Shown here: one piece after another, positions 1 through 9,142 of the stretch
How the letters are laid out: every line of letters starts with the position of its first letter
How positions within the stretch are numbered: the stretch's first letter is position 1
Program-made: the position numbers and the translations under genes
NCBI RefSeq assembly: GCF_000253115.1
Contig: NC_014145.1
Coordinates: forward strand, 2,108,001 to 2,172,000
Length of the DNA stretch: 64,000 nucleotides
Direction of reading: 5' to 3'
Source of the DNA: Thiomonas arsenitoxydans
GTDB lineage: Bacteria; Pseudomonadota; Gammaproteobacteria; Burkholderiales; Burkholderiaceae_C
The notes under the pieces: model-generated
What the model was told of the DNA's origin: nothing
The model's input: only the letters and a program-made list of their open reading frames with translations
Database searches by the model: none

Positions 1-968
<968 letters not shown>

Positions 969-1005
969 GGGCGAGTCTCTTTATGCGGTTGAATCAGGTG
1001 AAAAA

Positions 1006-1698
1006 TCAGTGTGTTCTTGCGGTAGCCGCCAGCGCCAGTTTCACGCCGAAGCCAAAAAATCCGGCCCCGGTCGCGCCCATCGTCAGCGCGGAAAGGCGTC
1101 GGCGGCGGCGGAAGGCATCCGCCACACGCACGCCGCCAAAGATCAGCACCGACAGATAGAGCAGGCTGAAGAACTGGACGATAAGGCCCAGCAGCAGAAA
1201 CGACAGCGCCGGATGCGGGTAATGCGGATCGACGAACTGGATGAAAAACGACACAAAAAACAAAATCGCCTTGGGGTTGAGCAGACTGATGAACAAGGCT
1301 TTTTGAAACGGGTTTTCCAGCCTCTTTCCGGCCTGCGCGGTGTGGGCATGAGGCTGCGGCGCCTGGGCATGCAGCCCGGTGTCAGGCGTATGCCAGCGCT
1401 TCCAGGCCGCGCGCAGCATATTGATGCCCAGCCAACCCAAATACAGCGCTCCCGCCGCTTGAACCAGGTGATACAGGGCCAGATTGGTTTCCAGCAACGA
1501 GGCTGCCCCGGCTGCGGCCAGCACCATCAACACCGTGTCGCCCAGAAACACCCCGAACGCCCCCCGATAGCCCTGGCGAACCCCGCGCTGCGCCGCCACA
1601 CTCAGCACATAGAGCGAGTTCGGCCCGGGCAGCAGGACGATGAAGATCACCCCGAGCACATAGGTCCACAGATTGACGACGCCGAACATGTGATCCAT
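1006..1698 (-). CDS. leuE: LeuE-type amino acid exporter (LysE/RhtB superfamily)
   Basis: Predicted inner-membrane exporter of leucine and related amino acids. The 230-residue product has the LysE/RhtB layout: the N-terminal segment contains VIFIVLLPGPNSLYVL (the PGPN signature), followed by several hydrophobic helices and the NPKAILFFVSFFIQF segment typical of LeuE. A hydrophilic His/Gln/Ala-rich insert lies near residues 108-125. It sits between carA (8-bp gap) and carB (37-bp gap) on the same strand, so it probably shares the carAB transcript. The substrate is inferred from family resemblance, since members of this superfamily also export lysine, threonine or homoserine lactones. The superfamily is certain; the exact substrate is not. 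Confidence 0.85.
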   Translation of the reverse strand: MDHMFGVVNLWTYVLGVIFIVLLPGPNSLYVLSVAAQRGVRQGYRGAFGVFLGDTVLMVLAAAGAASLLETNLALYHLVQAAGALYLGWLGINMLRAAWKRWHTPDTGLHAQAPQPHAHTAQAGKRLENPFQKALFISLLNPKAILFFVSFFIQFVDPHYPHPALSFLLLGLIVQFFSLLYLSVLIFGGVRVADAFRRRRRLSALTMGATGAGFFGFGVKLALAATARTH

Positions 1699-1706
1699 GG
1701 GCAGTC

Positions 1707-2858
1707 TCAGGCGCGATCCATCAGAGCGACAAAACGGTCGAACAGGTAGCCGATGTCATGCGGCCCGGGACTAGCTTCCGGGTGGCCCTGAAAGCAGAAA
1801 GCCGGTTTGTTTTTCCAGGCCAGCCCTTGCAGCGTGCCGTCGAACAGCGAGACATGCGTGGTGCGCACGGTGTCGGGCAGGCTGGCCGCGTCCACCGCAA
1901 AACCGTGGTTCTGGCTGGTGATGGACACGCGGCCGCTATCGAGGTCTTTGACCGGGTGATTGGCGCCGTGATGGCCGAATTTCATCTTGAAGCTCTTGCC
2001 TCCAGCGGCCAGCCCCATGATCTGATGGCCGAGGCAAATGCCGAAGGTCGGCATATCGGCGGCGATGATGCTCTGGGTCGCGGCAATGGCGTAATCGCAG
2101 GGTTCGGGGTCGCCCGGGCCGTTGGAGAGGAACACGCCGTTGGGCCGCAGCGCCAGCACGTCGGCGGCAGAGGTTTGCGCGGGCACCACGGTGACGCGGC
2201 AGCCGCGTGCCGCCAGCAGGCGCAGGATGTTGAACTTCACGCCGAAGTCGTAGGCCACGACATGACGCAGCGGCTGGGTCATGTCGCCATAACCTCGCTC
2301 CAGCGACCAGTCGGTCTGCGTCCACTCGTAGGGTTGCGACGTGGTGACGACGCGGGCCAGATCCAGACCGGCCAGACCGGCAAAGCCGCGCGCGCCATCG
2401 AGCGCCGTCTGAATCACGGCATCGGTGATGTCTTGCCCCGCCTCCAGGGCAATGACGCAGCCGCTCTGCGCGCCCTCGGTGCGCAAGTGGCGCGTCAGCC
2501 TGCGGGTGTCGATCCCGGCGATGGCGACCGTCCCGTTTTGGCGCAGATAGGCGTCGAGCGTCTGTTCGCCGCGATAGTTCGACATCTGCAGCGGCAGATC
2601 CTTGATGATCAGCCCGGCGGCATGCACCTGGGCCGCTTCCACGTCCTGTGCGTTGGCGCCGACGTTGCCGATATGCGGATAAGTCAGGGTGACGATCTGG
2701 CGGCAGTAGCTGGGATCGGTCAGGATTTCCTGATAGCCGGTCATCGCGGTGTTGAACACCACTTCGCCAACCGTCTGCCCACTCGCGCCAATGGAAAGGC
2801 CGCGAAAGATCGAGCCGTCGGCGAGAACCAGAACGGCTTTGGGCAGCATGGACAGCAT
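1707..2858 (-). CDS. carA: Carbamoyl-phosphate synthase small (glutaminase) subunit
   Basis: Hydrolyses glutamine and passes ammonia to CarB. The 383-residue product has the CarA-specific N-terminal domain ([28 protein letters not shown]) and a C-terminal class I glutamine amidotransferase domain. That domain carries the nucleophile motif FGICLGHQ and the catalytic His-Glu motif [11 protein letters not shown]. The open frame extends to 3056, but ATG 2858 is preceded by GGAGAA five bases upstream and matches the family N terminus. A second in-frame ATG follows at 2849. It heads a carA-leuE-carB transcript. A TATAAT box lies about 160 bp upstream of the start. Confidence 0.97.
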   Translation of the reverse strand: MLSMLPKAVLVLADGSIFRGLSIGASGQTVGEVVFNTAMTGYQEILTDPSYCRQIVTLTYPHIGNVGANAQDVEAAQVHAAGLIIKDLPLQMSNYRGEQTLDAYLRQNGTVAIAGIDTRRLTRHLRTEGAQSGCVIALEAGQDITDAVIQTALDGARGFAGLAGLDLARVVTTSQPYEWTQTDWSLERGYGDMTQPLRHVVAYDFGVKFNILRLLAARGCRVTVVPAQTSAADVLALRPNGVFLSNGPGDPEPCDYAIAATQSIIAADMPTFGICLGHQIMGLAAGGKSFKMKFGHHGANHPVKDLDSGRVSITSQNHGFAVDAASLPDTVRTTHVSLFDGTLQGLAWKNKPAFCFQGHPEASPGPHDIGYLFDRFVALMDRA

Positions 2859-3006
2859 GAGAATTCTCCGGTGAGCGCCCGGATATTGGAATGGATCGCC
2901 AGCCTGGCCGACAATCTGGGGCGCGGCGCGCAAATAGCTGTGAGGCCAATTTGCCCGACCATCACGCCCCTTGGGGGTCACCGCAGGGCGGCAACACTTC
3001 AGGCGC

Positions 3007-3026
3007 ACAAAATTTGTCAGATTATA
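3007..3026 (-). promoter_or_regulatory. Candidate carA promoter -10 box with adjoining palindrome
   Basis: On the minus strand TATAAT reads 3026 to 3021. Just downstream, where transcription would begin, is the 11-bp near-palindrome ACAAAATTTGT (3007-3017 on plus). No good -35 hexamer stands at 17 bp, so activation or an extended contact may be needed. The palindrome could be an operator for pyrimidine or arginine control; that is inference from position only. Confidence 0.4.
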
Positions 3027-3052
3027 TTCATGAGGTTTGTCTGCGCAGCGTC

Positions 3053-3142
3053 TCAAGGAAACGCTGGGCCGCCCTAAGTTTCCTTGACCCCCACGGGGGG
3101 CGGGCTGGGCCTAGCCCGGCCCAGGGGCCGCTCAAAGCGCCC
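3053..3142 (+). repeat. Dispersed hairpin element, copy A
   Basis: The core is a perfect 10-bp inverted repeat, TCAAGGAAAC (3053-3062) and GTTTCCTTGA (3078-3087), around the 15-nt loop GCTGGGCCGCCCTAA. A GC-rich tail runs to about 3142. It lies in the 304-bp spacer between the divergent genes carA and the TonB-like gene, so it cannot be a terminator for either. The same core occurs at 4016-4050, 18457-18491, 52345-52379 and 53508-53542. The rest of the spacer holds the candidate carA promoter and nothing else I recognise. Confidence 0.85.
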
Positions 3143-3162
3143 GGACACGCCGACTTGTCGTA

Positions 3163-3969
3163 ATGAACACCCTTCCCTCTCTGACGCCCCCGCCTCGGCT
3201 CATCCCCCTGCTCGCCCTCGCACTTGGCGTTCTGCTCGCGCACGCCTTGCTGCTCGCCTGGCTGGTGTTCACGCCCACCCAGGCGCCCAACAAGCCGGAA
3301 CAGCGGATTGAATGGATCACCTTGCAGAAAGCACCGCTGCCTGCCGCGCGGCCCCCTGCGCCCCCCCAGGCGGCTGCGGCCGTGCCGCCACCCGAAAAAA
3401 CGCAGCCCGCCCCACCGAAAAAGCACTTCACCCGCCCCGCTCCGCCGCATCCGACCTCGCAGATCCCACCGGCACCCCAGCGCCCGCAGCCAACGAAGCC
3501 CGTCTTGCCACGCGCGAACACGCCGTCGATCGAGCCGACCGTAGCGCCTGCGGTCCCTCCTGCTCCCGACCTCCCGGCGATAGCTGCCACGCACAGTGCG
3601 GCCCCGCAGGTCGCCACGCCGACAGTGGCACCTGGCCCGCCCCATCCCGGGGCGGCGGCCTCCGCTGCGCCCGAGCCCGTCATGGAAACTGCCGCCTCGT
3701 ACAAGGCGGAGTATCTCGACAATCCGCCGCCGCCTTATCCCCGGCTGTCGCGCCAATTGGGTGAGGAGGGCACGGCCCTGCTCAAGGTGCAGGTTGGCCC
3801 GAATGGGCGCCCGCTGCAGATCAAGCTCATGTCGTCCAGCGGCTATCCGCGGCTGGACGAGGCCGCCGAGGCGACTGTGGCGCAATGGCGCTTTGTGGCC
3901 GCCACGCGCAACGGTCAGTCGGTCGCATCCTGGGTGCTAGTGCCGATCAAGTTCCGCATTTTGAATTGA
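3163..3969 (+). CDS. TonB-like energy transducer
   Basis: Predicted inner-membrane protein that spans the periplasm and passes proton-motive energy to outer-membrane receptors. The 268-residue product has one N-terminal membrane helix (LIPLLALALGVLLAHALLLA, about residues 11-30). A long Pro/Ala-rich periplasmic linker covers about 40-180. The C-terminal TonB domain (about 185-268) contains PPPPYPRLSRQLGEEGTALL and SSGYPRLDEAAEATVAQWRF. No exbB, exbD or receptor gene is next to it, so its partners must be elsewhere. No Shine-Dalgarno sequence is evident before ATG 3163. Hairpin repeats in opposite orientation flank the gene on both sides. Confidence 0.85.
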   Translation: MNTLPSLTPPPRLIPLLALALGVLLAHALLLAWLVFTPTQAPNKPEQRIEWITLQKAPLPAARPPAPPQAAAAVPPPEKTQPAPPKKHFTRPAPPHPTSQIPPAPQRPQPTKPVLPRANTPSIEPTVAPAVPPAPDLPAIAATHSAAPQVATPTVAPGPPHPGAAASAAPEPVMETAASYKAEYLDNPPPPYPRLSRQLGEEGTALLKVQVGPNGRPLQIKLMSSSGYPRLDEAAEATVAQWRFVAATRNGQSVASWVLVPIKFRILN

Positions 3970-3971
3970 GA

Positions 3972-4050
3972 CCACCCCGAAAACCTTCGCTTCGCTCGGC
4001 TCTCCCCTCAAGGGGCAAGAAGCTCTAGGGGCGGCCCAGCGAGCCTCTTG
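3972..4050 (-). repeat. Dispersed hairpin element, copy B
   Basis: Minus-orientation copy. The stem arms are CAAGAAGCTC (4016-4025) and GAGCCTCTTG (4041-4050), matching at 9 of 10 positions, around the loop GCTGGGCCGCCCCTA (read on minus). Its tail, running toward 3972, contains GAGCGAAGCGAAGG and TCGGGGTGG and is nearly the same as the tail of copy E at 53543-53586. It fills the convergent spacer between the TonB-like gene and aidB. Confidence 0.85.
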
Positions 4051-4060
4051 AGATCTCTGC

Positions 4061-5692
4061 TCACGCCGTTTGCAGCGCTCGACTGAGCAGCAGATCGAAA
4101 TCCGTCGCCTTACTCAAGGTGCCGAAGCCTCCGCCCCACTCACCCCCGAGCCGGGATGCGCAGAAAGCCTGGGCGATCGGCTCCGGTGCGTGCCGCAGCA
4201 GCAAAGCGGCCTGCAGAGCCAGCACGAGGTCGTGGGTCAGCGCCCGGGCGCGCGATTGCTGCGCGTCGGTATCTCGCAGAGCCGCCGAGAAGCGCTGCAG
4301 GTGCGCGTCGAAATGGGCGTTGCGCCCCTGCGCCTGGGCGAGTTCAGCCATCAGGGCATCGGCGGTGCGCGGGTTTTTTCCCAGGGCGCGCAGCACGTCC
4401 AGACACATCACATTGCCCGATCCTTCCCAGATGGAATTCACCGGCATCTCGCGGTAGATGCGCGCCTGCATATCCTCTTCGACATAGCCGTTGCCGCCCA
4501 GCACCTCCATCGCCTCGGCGGCGAGTTCGGCGCCGCGTTTGCAGATGCGAAACTTGCCCGCCGGCGTGAGCAGGCGCCGCAGCAGCGACTGCGCCTCGTC
4601 GTGCTGCGAGTCGAAGGCCTGCGCCAGCCGCAGGGCCAGCGCGATCGCGGCTTCGACCTCCAGCGCCATGTCGGCCAGCACATTGCGCATCAGCGGCTGA
4701 TCGATCAGCGCGGCGCCGAAAGCCTGGCGGTGCCGCGCGTAGTGCACCGCCTGGCTCAGGGCCTGGCGCATCAGCCCGGTGGTGCCGAGCACGCAATCCA
4801 GCCGGGTATAGGTGCCCATTTCGAGAATGGTCGGCACACCGCGCCCTTCTTCGCCGAGCAGATGCCCCCAGGCCCCCTGAAATTCCACTTCGGACGAAGC
4901 GTTGGAACGGTTGCCCAACTTGTCTTTGAGCCGCTGGATCAGCACCGGGTTCTTGCTGCCGTCCGGCGCCCAGCGGGGCACGAAAAAGCAGCTCAGGCCG
5001 CCCGCGGTCTGCGCCAGTACGAGATGGGCGTCGCATTGCGGCGCGGAAAAAAACCACTTGTGCCCAGTCAGGCGGTAGCCGCCCGCGCCGTCGGGTTCGG
5101 CGCGGGTGGTGTTGCTGCGCAAGTCCGACCCGCCCTGCTTTTCGGTCATGCCCATACCGATCAGGCCGCCGCGCTTTTGCGCCGGCGGCAGATCGCGCGG
5201 ATCGTATTCCGGGCGCATTAGCGTAGGTAGCCAGTCGCGCGCCAGCAGGGCGTCGCGCGACATCGCGGGAATCGCGCCGTAGGTCATGGTGGTGGGACAC
5301 ATCGACCCGGCTTCGATCTGCGTTTGCAGAATGAAGCCCGCCGCCCGCGCCACATGCGCCCCCGGCTGCGGCCGCGCCCAAGGGCCGGTGTGCAGGCCGC
5401 GCCGGGCGATGTCGCTCATCAGCGCATGCCAGGCCGGGTGAAACTCGATCTGGTCGCGGCGAAAGCCCCTGGCATCGAAAGCGCGCAGAACTGGCGTGTT
5501 CTGGTTGGCCAGTCGCCCCTGCTTGTAGCTGGCGGCGGTGCCAAGCTCCGCGCCCTGCCGCGTGAGTTGCTCCTCCGCCCAGCCGCCGCCAGCACGGGCG
5601 AGCGCCTCGCGCAGCGCGGGATCGGCGGTGAACAGGTTGTAATCCTGCAAGGGCGGGGCTTGATTGGTCACATCATGGGTGGGCCAGGTCAT
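4061..5692 (-). CDS. aidB: AidB-type acyl-CoA dehydrogenase
   Basis: Flavoprotein of the acyl-CoA dehydrogenase family. In Escherichia coli AidB is induced by alkylating agents and binds DNA as well as FAD. The 543-residue product matches AidB in length (about 541). It starts MTWPTHDVTNQAPPLQDYN, the usual AidB-like N terminus, and has the flavin-site segments GMGMTEKQGGSDLRSNTT and TGHKWFFSAPQCD. The helical dehydrogenase domain includes GGNGYVEEDMQARIYREMPV. The open frame runs to 5833, but ATG 5692 has GGAGA just upstream. It is divergent from arnT. Identity is strong; the physiological substrate is unknown. Confidence 0.93.
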   Translation of the reverse strand: MTWPTHDVTNQAPPLQDYNLFTADPALREALARAGGGWAEEQLTRQGAELGTAASYKQGRLANQNTPVLRAFDARGFRRDQIEFHPAWHALMSDIARRGLHTGPWARPQPGAHVARAAGFILQTQIEAGSMCPTTMTYGAIPAMSRDALLARDWLPTLMRPEYDPRDLPPAQKRGGLIGMGMTEKQGGSDLRSNTTRAEPDGAGGYRLTGHKWFFSAPQCDAHLVLAQTAGGLSCFFVPRWAPDGSKNPVLIQRLKDKLGNRSNASSEVEFQGAWGHLLGEEGRGVPTILEMGTYTRLDCVLGTTGLMRQALSQAVHYARHRQAFGAALIDQPLMRNVLADMALEVEAAIALALRLAQAFDSQHDEAQSLLRRLLTPAGKFRICKRGAELAAEAMEVLGGNGYVEEDMQARIYREMPVNSIWEGSGNVMCLDVLRALGKNPRTADALMAELAQAQGRNAHFDAHLQRFSAALRDTDAQQSRARALTHDLVLALQAALLLRHAPEPIAQAFCASRLGGEWGGGFGTLSKATDFDLLLSRALQTA

Positions 5693-5815
5693 GAGAGTCT
5701 CCGGTTCAATTTCGTGTGCTCTGCATTGCAGCACCGACCCACAGTGGCGTGCAAGGAACAGCCCGTTACCATGCTCGACTATCCGTCCGAGCCTCACCCA
5801 TAACACGCTTGCCCC

Positions 5816-7627
5816 ATGTCGCAATCCACACAAGACTTTTCCGATTCAGACACCGGCCCCGGCCGCGGCCTGACCAGGCTGCTGTTTGCCGCCCTCGTCG
5901 TTCTCTGGCTGGGCACGCTGGGCTGGCGCGATCTGGTTCCGACGGACGAAGGCCGCTACGCCGAAATTCCGCGGGAAATGGTGGTGACGGGCGACTGGGT
6001 CTCGCCCCGGCTCGACGGTTTCAAATACTTCGAAAAACCGCCGCTGCAATACTGGGCGACTGCGGTGACTTATGAAGTGTTCGGCTTCGGCGAATGGCAG
6101 GCGCGTCTGTGGACAGGGCTCACCGGCCTGTTCACGGTGCTGTTCACCGGCTGGGCCGGAACACGGCTGTTCAACCGGCGCACCGGGGTGTTTGCCGCAG
6201 GCGTGCTGGCGAGCATGTTTTACTGGAACGCGATGAGCCACATCAACACGCTGGACATGGGCACCGCAGCCACCATGTCCGCGAGTCTGATGGCCTTTCT
6301 GCTGGCGCAGCGGCCAGGCGCCAGTCGCGCCCAGACCCGTTGGTGGATGTGGGCCACCTGGGCCTTCATGGCGCTTGCCGTGCTGTCCAAGGGACTGATC
6401 GGCATTCTGCTGCCCGGCGCCGCGCTGGTGCTCTACACCCTGATTTACCGCGACTGGAAGCTGTGGACGCGGCTTTATATCTTCAGCGGTCTGCTCATTT
6501 TTCTGGCCATTGCCGCGCCCTGGTTCGTCTGGGTGCAAGCGCGTAATCCCGAGTTTTTCGACTACTTTTTCATCTATCAGCAGTTCACCCGATTTCTCAC
6601 CAGCGAACTCAAACGTCCCGGTCCGTGGTGGTACTTCTTTCCCATCCTGATCCTGGGCGTGCTGCCCTGGCTGGGCAGTCTTGTTCCCGCTCTCTGGCGC
6701 GGCGCGGCGCGGCCCGCGCAGCGCGGTGCGGCATTTGGCAGCGCACAGGGGCGCACCCTGCATGCACAAGGCATGCTGGTGATTTGGGTGGTGTTCATTT
6801 TTGTGTTTTTCAGCATTTCCAAATCCAAGCTGCCGTCTTACATCCTGCCCATCTTCCCGGCCATTGCACTATTGATCGGCGACTATCTCGACCGGGCGCG
6901 GCCCAGAGTGCTGCGCTGGCAGTTTGCTCTGCTGGCGCTGCTCGGGCTGGCGGCGGTGATCGGCTTCACGCAGTTGTACCGATTGGGCAACGCCACCACG
7001 CCCGGCGCGCTGTATCAGCAGTTCGGCTGGTGGCTCGAAGGCACCGCAGCGCTGGCGCTGATCAGCGGGCTTGTGGCTTGGCGCTGGGAGGCGCAGGGGC
7101 GGCGCACCGCGGCCGTGCTGCTGGTCAGCGTGGCGATGACGCTGGGGTTCTCGCTGGGCATCCAGCAGTTCCAGATTCTGGGCCGCACCGCATCGACCAA
7201 GGATGTGGTCCACGCCATCCGGCCCTGGATTCTGCCGGGCCAGCCGTTCTACGCCGTGGGCACTTATGACCAGACTTTGCCCTTCTACATCGACCGCACC
7301 GTCACCTTGGTTGAGTATCAGGGCGAGCTGCATTTCGGCATTACTCAGCAGCCCGGTCTGTGGGTGCCGACCTACGCCGATTTCGCCCGGCGCTGGAACG
7401 AGGACAAGCAGCCTCTGGCGCTGATGTCGCCGTCCACCCTGCCCGCGCTGCAGGCGCTGCATATGCCGATGACGGTGATCTACCGCACTTCCCGCTTCGT
7501 CGTCATCGCCAAACCGGGGCAAGACTACGCCGCGGCCGCCCAAGCGGCAGCGGCGCTGCTGCCCGCAGATTGGAACGCAGGGCCGTCGCTGGTTTCCCCG
7601 CAAGCTGAAGCCGGAGCCCAGCGATGA
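5816..7627 (+). CDS. arnT: Lipid A 4-amino-4-deoxy-L-arabinose transferase (ArnT)
   Basis: Polytopic inner-membrane glycosyltransferase that moves aminoarabinose from undecaprenyl phosphate to lipid A on the periplasmic side, masking phosphate charge against cationic peptides. The 603-residue product has the diagnostic first periplasmic loop with VPTDEGRYAEIPREM (Asp44-Glu45) and FEKPPLQYW (about 72-80). About a dozen hydrophobic helices and a soluble C-terminal domain follow. It is the first gene of a plus-strand cluster. Its TGA overlaps the ATG of the next gene (ATGA, 7624-7627), indicating translational coupling. The family call is firm, and the arn genes behind it support the substrate. 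Confidence 0.93.
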   Translation: MSQSTQDFSDSDTGPGRGLTRLLFAALVVLWLGTLGWRDLVPTDEGRYAEIPREMVVTGDWVSPRLDGFKYFEKPPLQYWATAVTYEVFGFGEWQARLWTGLTGLFTVLFTGWAGTRLFNRRTGVFAAGVLASMFYWNAMSHINTLDMGTAATMSASLMAFLLAQRPGASRAQTRWWMWATWAFMALAVLSKGLIGILLPGAALVLYTLIYRDWKLWTRLYIFSGLLIFLAIAAPWFVWVQARNPEFFDYFFIYQQFTRFLTSELKRPGPWWYFFPILILGVLPWLGSLVPALWRGAARPAQRGAAFGSAQGRTLHAQGMLVIWVVFIFVFFSISKSKLPSYILPIFPAIALLIGDYLDRARPRVLRWQFALLALLGLAAVIGFTQLYRLGNATTPGALYQQFGWWLEGTAALALISGLVAWRWEAQGRRTAAVLLVSVAMTLGFSLGIQQFQILGRTASTKDVVHAIRPWILPGQPFYAVGTYDQTLPFYIDRTVTLVEYQGELHFGITQQPGLWVPTYADFARRWNEDKQPLALMSPSTLPALQALHMPMTVIYRTSRFVVIAKPGQDYAAAAQAAAALLPADWNAGPSLVSPQAEAGAQR

Positions 7628-7995
7628 GCGCGGTCGCCTTTGGCCTGGTGCTCACCGGCGTGCTGCTCAACGCGGCGGCGCAGTTGCTCATCAAATCTGG
7701 GGCCGAAACCGTGGGGCGCTTCAGCTTCACCGCGAGCAATATCTGGCACGCCGGGCTGCACTTCGCCCTGCAATGGCAGATTCTGCTGGGGTTGACGTTC
7801 TACGCGGTCTCCGTGGCGGTGTGGATCCTGGCGCTCACGCGCGTGCAGGTCTCCATCGCCTATCCCATGCTGTCGCTCGGCTATGTGGTGACCGCCTTTG
7901 CCGCGTGGTGGCTGTTCGGTGAGGCACTCACCGCGCAGAAACTCGTCGGCATTGCCGTCATCATCGTGGGCGTCATCATCGTCGCCCGAGCCTGA
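7624..7995 (+). CDS. arnE: Small aminoarabinose-phosphoundecaprenol flippase subunit (ArnE/EmrE-like)
   Basis: Four-helix membrane protein of the small multidrug resistance/EamA type, 123 residues, with segments such as FGLVLTGVLLNAAAQLLIKS and LVGIAVIIVGVIIVARA. In enterobacteria ArnE and ArnF together flip aminoarabinose-linked lipid carrier across the inner membrane. Here only one such gene is present, so the flippase may be a homodimer. Start and stop overlap or nearly abut neighbouring genes: 4 bp with arnT and 10 bp before arnB. The role rests mainly on context, because the fold alone would also fit a drug exporter. Confidence 0.82.
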   Translation: MSAVAFGLVLTGVLLNAAAQLLIKSGAETVGRFSFTASNIWHAGLHFALQWQILLGLTFYAVSVAVWILALTRVQVSIAYPMLSLGYVVTAFAAWWLFGEALTAQKLVGIAVIIVGVIIVARA

Positions 7996-8005
7996 ATTCA
8001 ACTGT

Positions 8006-9142
8006 ATGAATCCGCAAGACATTCTTCCCTTCACCCGCCCGGACATCGACGAAGACACCATTGCCGGTGTCGTCGAAGTGCTGCGTTCGGGGTGGATCAC
8101 CACCGGCCCCTGGTGCGCTCGCTTCGAGCAGGCACTGTCCGATTACTTCGGCGGACGCCCGGTACTCGCCTATTCCTCCGGCACCGTCACCATGGAGATC
8201 GCGCTCAGGCTGCTGGGCGTCGGCCCGGGCGATGAAGTCATCACCACGCCGCTGTCCTGGGTGGCGACGAGCAATGTGATTCTGGCGGTGGGCGCCACAC
8301 CGGTTTTCGTCGACATCGATCCCGCCACCCGCAATATCGACGCCAACCGCATCGAAGCGGCCATCACGGCGCGCACCCGGGCGATCCTGCCCGTTCACCT
8401 CGCCGGCTTGCCGGCCGACCTGGATGCGATCTATGCCATCGCCGCCCGCCACGGTCTGCGCGTCATCGAAGACGCGGCTCAGGCCATCGGCAGTCTGTGG
8501 AAACACCAGCGCATCGGCAGATTTGGCGACTTTGCCTCGTTCAGCTTCCATCCGAACAAAAACATCACCTCCATCGAGGGCGGCTGTCTGGTGCTTCCTG
8601 CCGACGCCGACGTCGATCTGGCCCGCCGCCTGCGCCTGCAAGGTGTGCAGCGCAGCGGCCTGGACGGCATGGACGTCGATGTAGTGGGCGGCAAGTCCAA
8701 TCTCACCGATGTGGCCGCGCGTGTGGGCTGGGGGCAGTTGCAGCACATCGAACGCTTCAACGCCCGCCGCCGAGATCTGGCGCAGCGCTATTTCGCCGCG
8801 TTCGATGCGCTGGGCGTCGAGGCCAGGGGCGTGCAACTGCCGCCGCGTGATTTCATTCAGAGCAACTGGCATATGTTCCAGATCGTGCCGCCGCCGCAAG
8901 TGCAACGCGCCGCCCTGATGCAGGCGCTCAAAGACCGCGGCATCACCACCGGCGTGCACTATCCGCCCATCCACCTGTTCAGCCTATACCGCAAGCGAGG
9001 CTTCCAACCCGGCGGCTTTCCACACGCCGAAACCGTGGGCGCTTCCATTCTCACCCTGCCGCTTTTTCCTGGGATGCAAGACAGCGATGTGACCCGGGTA
9101 ACTGACGCCCTCGACGCCGTGCTGCGACAATTCGGCCTATGA
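8006..9142 (+). CDS. arnB: UDP-Ara4N aminotransferase
   Basis: PLP-dependent aminotransferase of the DegT/DnrJ/EryC1 family that converts UDP-4-keto-pentose to UDP-4-amino-4-deoxy-L-arabinose using glutamate. The 378-residue product shows LPFTRPDIDEDTIAGVVEVL, the cofactor region VIEDAAQAIGS and the Schiff-base lysine in FSFHPNKNITSIEGG (Lys185). The longer open frame from 7898 lies inside the flippase gene; ATG 8006 gives the usual N terminus. Its stop overlaps the arnC start (9139-9142). Confidence is high because of both sequence and context. Confidence 0.94.
   Translation: MNPQDILPFTRPDIDEDTIAGVVEVLRSGWITTGPWCARFEQALSDYFGGRPVLAYSSGTVTMEIALRLLGVGPGDEVITTPLSWVATSNVILAVGATPVFVDIDPATRNIDANRIEAAITARTRAILPVHLAGLPADLDAIYAIAARHGLRVIEDAAQAIGSLWKHQRIGRFGDFASFSFHPNKNITSIEGGCLVLPADADVDLARRLRLQGVQRSGLDGMDVDVVGGKSNLTDVAARVGWGQLQHIERFNARRRDLAQRYFAAFDALGVEARGVQLPPRDFIQSNWHMFQIVPPPQVQRAALMQALKDRGITTGVHYPPIHLFSLYRKRGFQPGGFPHAETVGASILTLPLFPGMQDSDVTRVTDALDAVLRQFGL

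Noticed and set aside
3053..3087. Hairpin copy A as a transcription terminator
   Set aside because: It lies between two divergent genes, upstream of both, and lacks a T-run.
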